A stretch of DNA of 25,922 nt from a virus. Of the stretch, positions 25,401 through 25,922 are shown piece by piece. Positions within the stretch are counted from its first letter, which is position 1; each line of letters opens with the position of its first letter. A model generated the notes under the pieces. That model was not told the DNA's origin. It searched no databases and was given only the letters and a program-made list of their open reading frames with translations. The stretch is from positions 1 through 25,922 of IMG/VR virus record IMGVR_UViG_3300017744_000123; one strand, written 5' to 3'. A program made the translations under genes and the position numbers.

Positions 25401-25517
25401 AGGTGCTAATACTGCATCTACAACTCCTACTATAACATCAACAATAGTATCTACAACGTCAACGATTGCATCGACAACGTCTTCAATAATATCTTCAATT
25501 ACATCACATAAACCCAT
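22470..25517 (-). CDS. Glycine-rich tail fibre / adhesin-like protein
   Basis: A 1015-residue virion protein. Residues 4-45 are a Val/Ile/Asp heptad-like amphipathic stretch (VIEDIIEDVVDAIVDVVDTI). Residues of about 60-540 are beta-rich, full of Ser, Asn, Tyr and Thr, like a fibre or baseplate domain. The stretch QIPPTSGTLKIEISGGGGGG opens a glycine-rich domain (about 545-715) that ends EISIGGGGSGG; this is the known form of Gly-rich receptor-binding domains on phage tail fibres. Residues 828-895 are hydrophobic (LLKIVQVVLFLMALMTG, IVIQIVIKKIVVTIAKK), and the end is an acidic helix plus a Tyr-rich tail. It starts 2 bp after the previous stop, with no strong ribosome binding site. Host recognition is the likely role; hydrophobic segments at both ends are odd for a fibre and could anchor it in the tail or membrane. 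Confidence 0.65.
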   Translation of the reverse strand: MGLCDVIEDIIEDVVDAIVDVVDTIVDVIVGVVDAVLAPVANLLGYEDGETADSDVELFEVHNQALFEKPDKKASAEVIYNALINERDISSDLLYATLFQNGKRNVKKFVDYITNNNYFEGFPTLKGNVMTIDYDEVDSVLTTLNSAPCTISNAKLGTLFVNPWQKYWLQENKAYVHETSTFYHSSSYYVVNVSNSVYNSSSNNYTLRLGNPLANFTGFNVPNKPTGLHYIVNYYLDSAPSVNKLFIYKVGAGTYSGLDDPNTQITTTGSDTLSVLPAIPLRLNNTNFNASGQSTTKRDKIIGLAKTVGLDAENIITQVMADVAATNIANYENKVDHVYLNFGVRIWDTSQTAMNYGFRFLSTLFPGQGVTKAIYDSTPSSDEKPYNTILVTAGDYKLAFTWAYITYANYSLTAINNAGAGSDIYEKYYSDSSKFNSSNQLTSTYYVSSGVNTYNVGYFCTTLANVTAYIAGTLTQQSSYSSEAADWMQPTQAITFSGVIVNSDNSANNSGGLRTSEIYERIATPTTQITSNTTYQIPPTSGTLKIEISGGGGGGGSGERGGSGSNGSSGGTTYARVYNAGGTLLNTYSAGGGAGGAGNAHETSTGFPGESFGGPGSNGVPSGAHSSFQGTGGQNHNDSAGGSASGYSAGGASGGDDGGWFHDDDSGNPGLRGAYYTVNHTVANTDDYVEISIGGGGSGGGSGNDGGSGSQGRCVLTPLAISAGLKLVNKANEPTTTGTSFTYYQNIISGMNTYTVHSPKTMLRVIDTQTSKFKMVNFDLTDPTGLMIPFSYEVIKSLPNDHVSSLFVASAHISLYVADVQIIEQPAWVGLLKIVQVVLFLMALMTGQFAAAQALQAMIREIVIQIVIKKIVVTIAKKISPELAFAVGVFLAYRAGGKDIRNIDFTEFKDIVELLGTATDILSDVVEVVLEDLTATLVEEQKAIDTARDEAFQMLEDAEAALNTNSLVKSYRANLLPMMANEYYDYFSNYQTLAYEEFEYENKFDNIYERNDMRV

Positions 25518-25519
25518 TG

Positions 25520-25922
25520 TTAATTAGCTAATGGATTGTCTAAAGATTCTTGTACTCGTTTCATAAGGTCTTCTTTAGTTTTATCTACTTTGATCTCAAA
25601 CCTGTCTAATTTAGTATCATAACTTGTTAACTTAGTGTCTACAGACTGTAACTTAGTATCTACTTTAGACTCTAAATTCCACTGTGAGTTACGTAAATCT
25701 GTCATATCTTTTTTAAGTTCTATCTTAATAGCATTAGCATGTTCTTCTATGCGTAATACTTCAGCTTCTGTCTTTTTCATCTGTCCAGCTATAGAATCGA
25801 GGTCCAAATTTGCGATTCCTTCGACTTTCTGATACATAAGAAAGCCACCGTATAGGCTACCAACAATCGTAGATAATAGAGCAAAGGCTCCTACAAGCTG
25901 CGTATAAGTAAACCTTAAGCTA
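25520..25922 (-). CDS. Membrane-anchored coiled-coil protein (N-terminus cut by the right edge)
   Basis: The frame is open to the right edge: before the Met at 25837 the reading continues with FTYTQLVGAFALLSTIVGS followed by LYGGFL, a clear transmembrane helix, so that Met is probably internal and the true start lies outside. After the helix comes a long charged coiled coil (VEGIANLDLDSIAGQMKK, ELKKDMTDLRNSQW) and then a heptad repeat, VDTKLQS-VDTKLTS-YDTKLDR, matched by a 21-bp repeat in the DNA. The shape, one TM helix plus a coiled coil, could be an inner-membrane spanin, a holin accessory or a tail-tube protein; the sequence does not decide. It lies directly upstream of the adhesin-like gene in the same transcript. 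Confidence 0.65.
   Translation of the reverse strand, partial: SLRFTYTQLVGAFALLSTIVGSLYGGFLMYQKVEGIANLDLDSIAGQMKKTEAEVLRIEEHANAIKIELKKDMTDLRNSQWNLESKVDTKLQSVDTKLTSYDTKLDRFEIKVDKTKEDLMKRVQESLDNPLAN
25608..25670 (-). repeat. Three 21-bp units coding a heptad coiled-coil repeat
   Basis: Three imperfect 21-bp units run head to tail at 25608-25628, 25629-25649 and 25650-25670, each beginning AAYTTAGTRTC on the + strand. On the coding (minus) strand each encodes one seven-residue DTKL-type heptad. Two units share most of their first 14 bases, so recent duplication within the gene is likely. Confidence 0.65.

Overview
The window is part of an AT-rich double-stranded DNA phage genome, most likely a podovirus related in design to Escherichia phage N4 and probably infecting an AT-rich, possibly marine, bacterium (the host is inference). 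Both edges cut through genes: a family A DNA polymerase on the left and a membrane-anchored coiled-coil protein on the right.

Left arm, 1-8447, all + strand: a compact replication and recombination cluster. In order it holds the C-terminus of a family A DNA polymerase, a Cas4/RecB-like nuclease with a four-cysteine cluster, a small basic protein, a P-loop ATPase fused to an archaeo-eukaryotic-type primase, a Sak4/RecA-like ATPase, a run of small proteins (one resembling an anti-sigma factor domain, one a winged helix, one a single-pass membrane peptide), a RusA-type Holliday junction resolvase, and then a putative single-stranded-DNA-binding protein followed by two small genes. Most genes overlap or abut, and many have AGGAG-type ribosome binding sites. 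Two structured non-coding gaps (6745-6903 and 7060-7316) interrupt the run.

Right arm, 8444-25922, all - strand: virion genes, read from the right edge leftwards. They are a TM plus coiled-coil protein (partial), a 1015-residue glycine-rich tail/adhesin-like protein, a 189-residue and a 434-residue protein that look like small internal (ejection) proteins, and a giant 4016-residue protein. The giant protein carries all the catalytic motifs of a T7/N4-type single-subunit RNA polymerase. Motif A Asp2016, motif B Arg2123/Lys2127/Tyr2135 and motif C Asp2420 have spacings that match the N4 virion RNA polymerase as I remember it, the A-to-B interval exactly. It also holds a separate HExxH metallopeptidase-like motif and hydrophobic segments near both ends. 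The two arms converge with overlapping stop codons at 8444-8447.

The second main observation is a GC-rich hairpin with a three-base loop at 7224-7240. Its minus strand carries the core GCGGAGC, the same core as the N4 virion-RNAP promoter hairpin. A virion RNAP gene and a matching hairpin in one window suggest an N4-like programme: the polymerase is injected with the DNA and transcribes from extruded hairpins, while the left-arm proteins replicate the genome. The phage differs from N4 in its replication enzymes, in the longer N-terminal part and peptidase motif of the polymerase, and in the glycine-rich adhesin next to the ejection genes.
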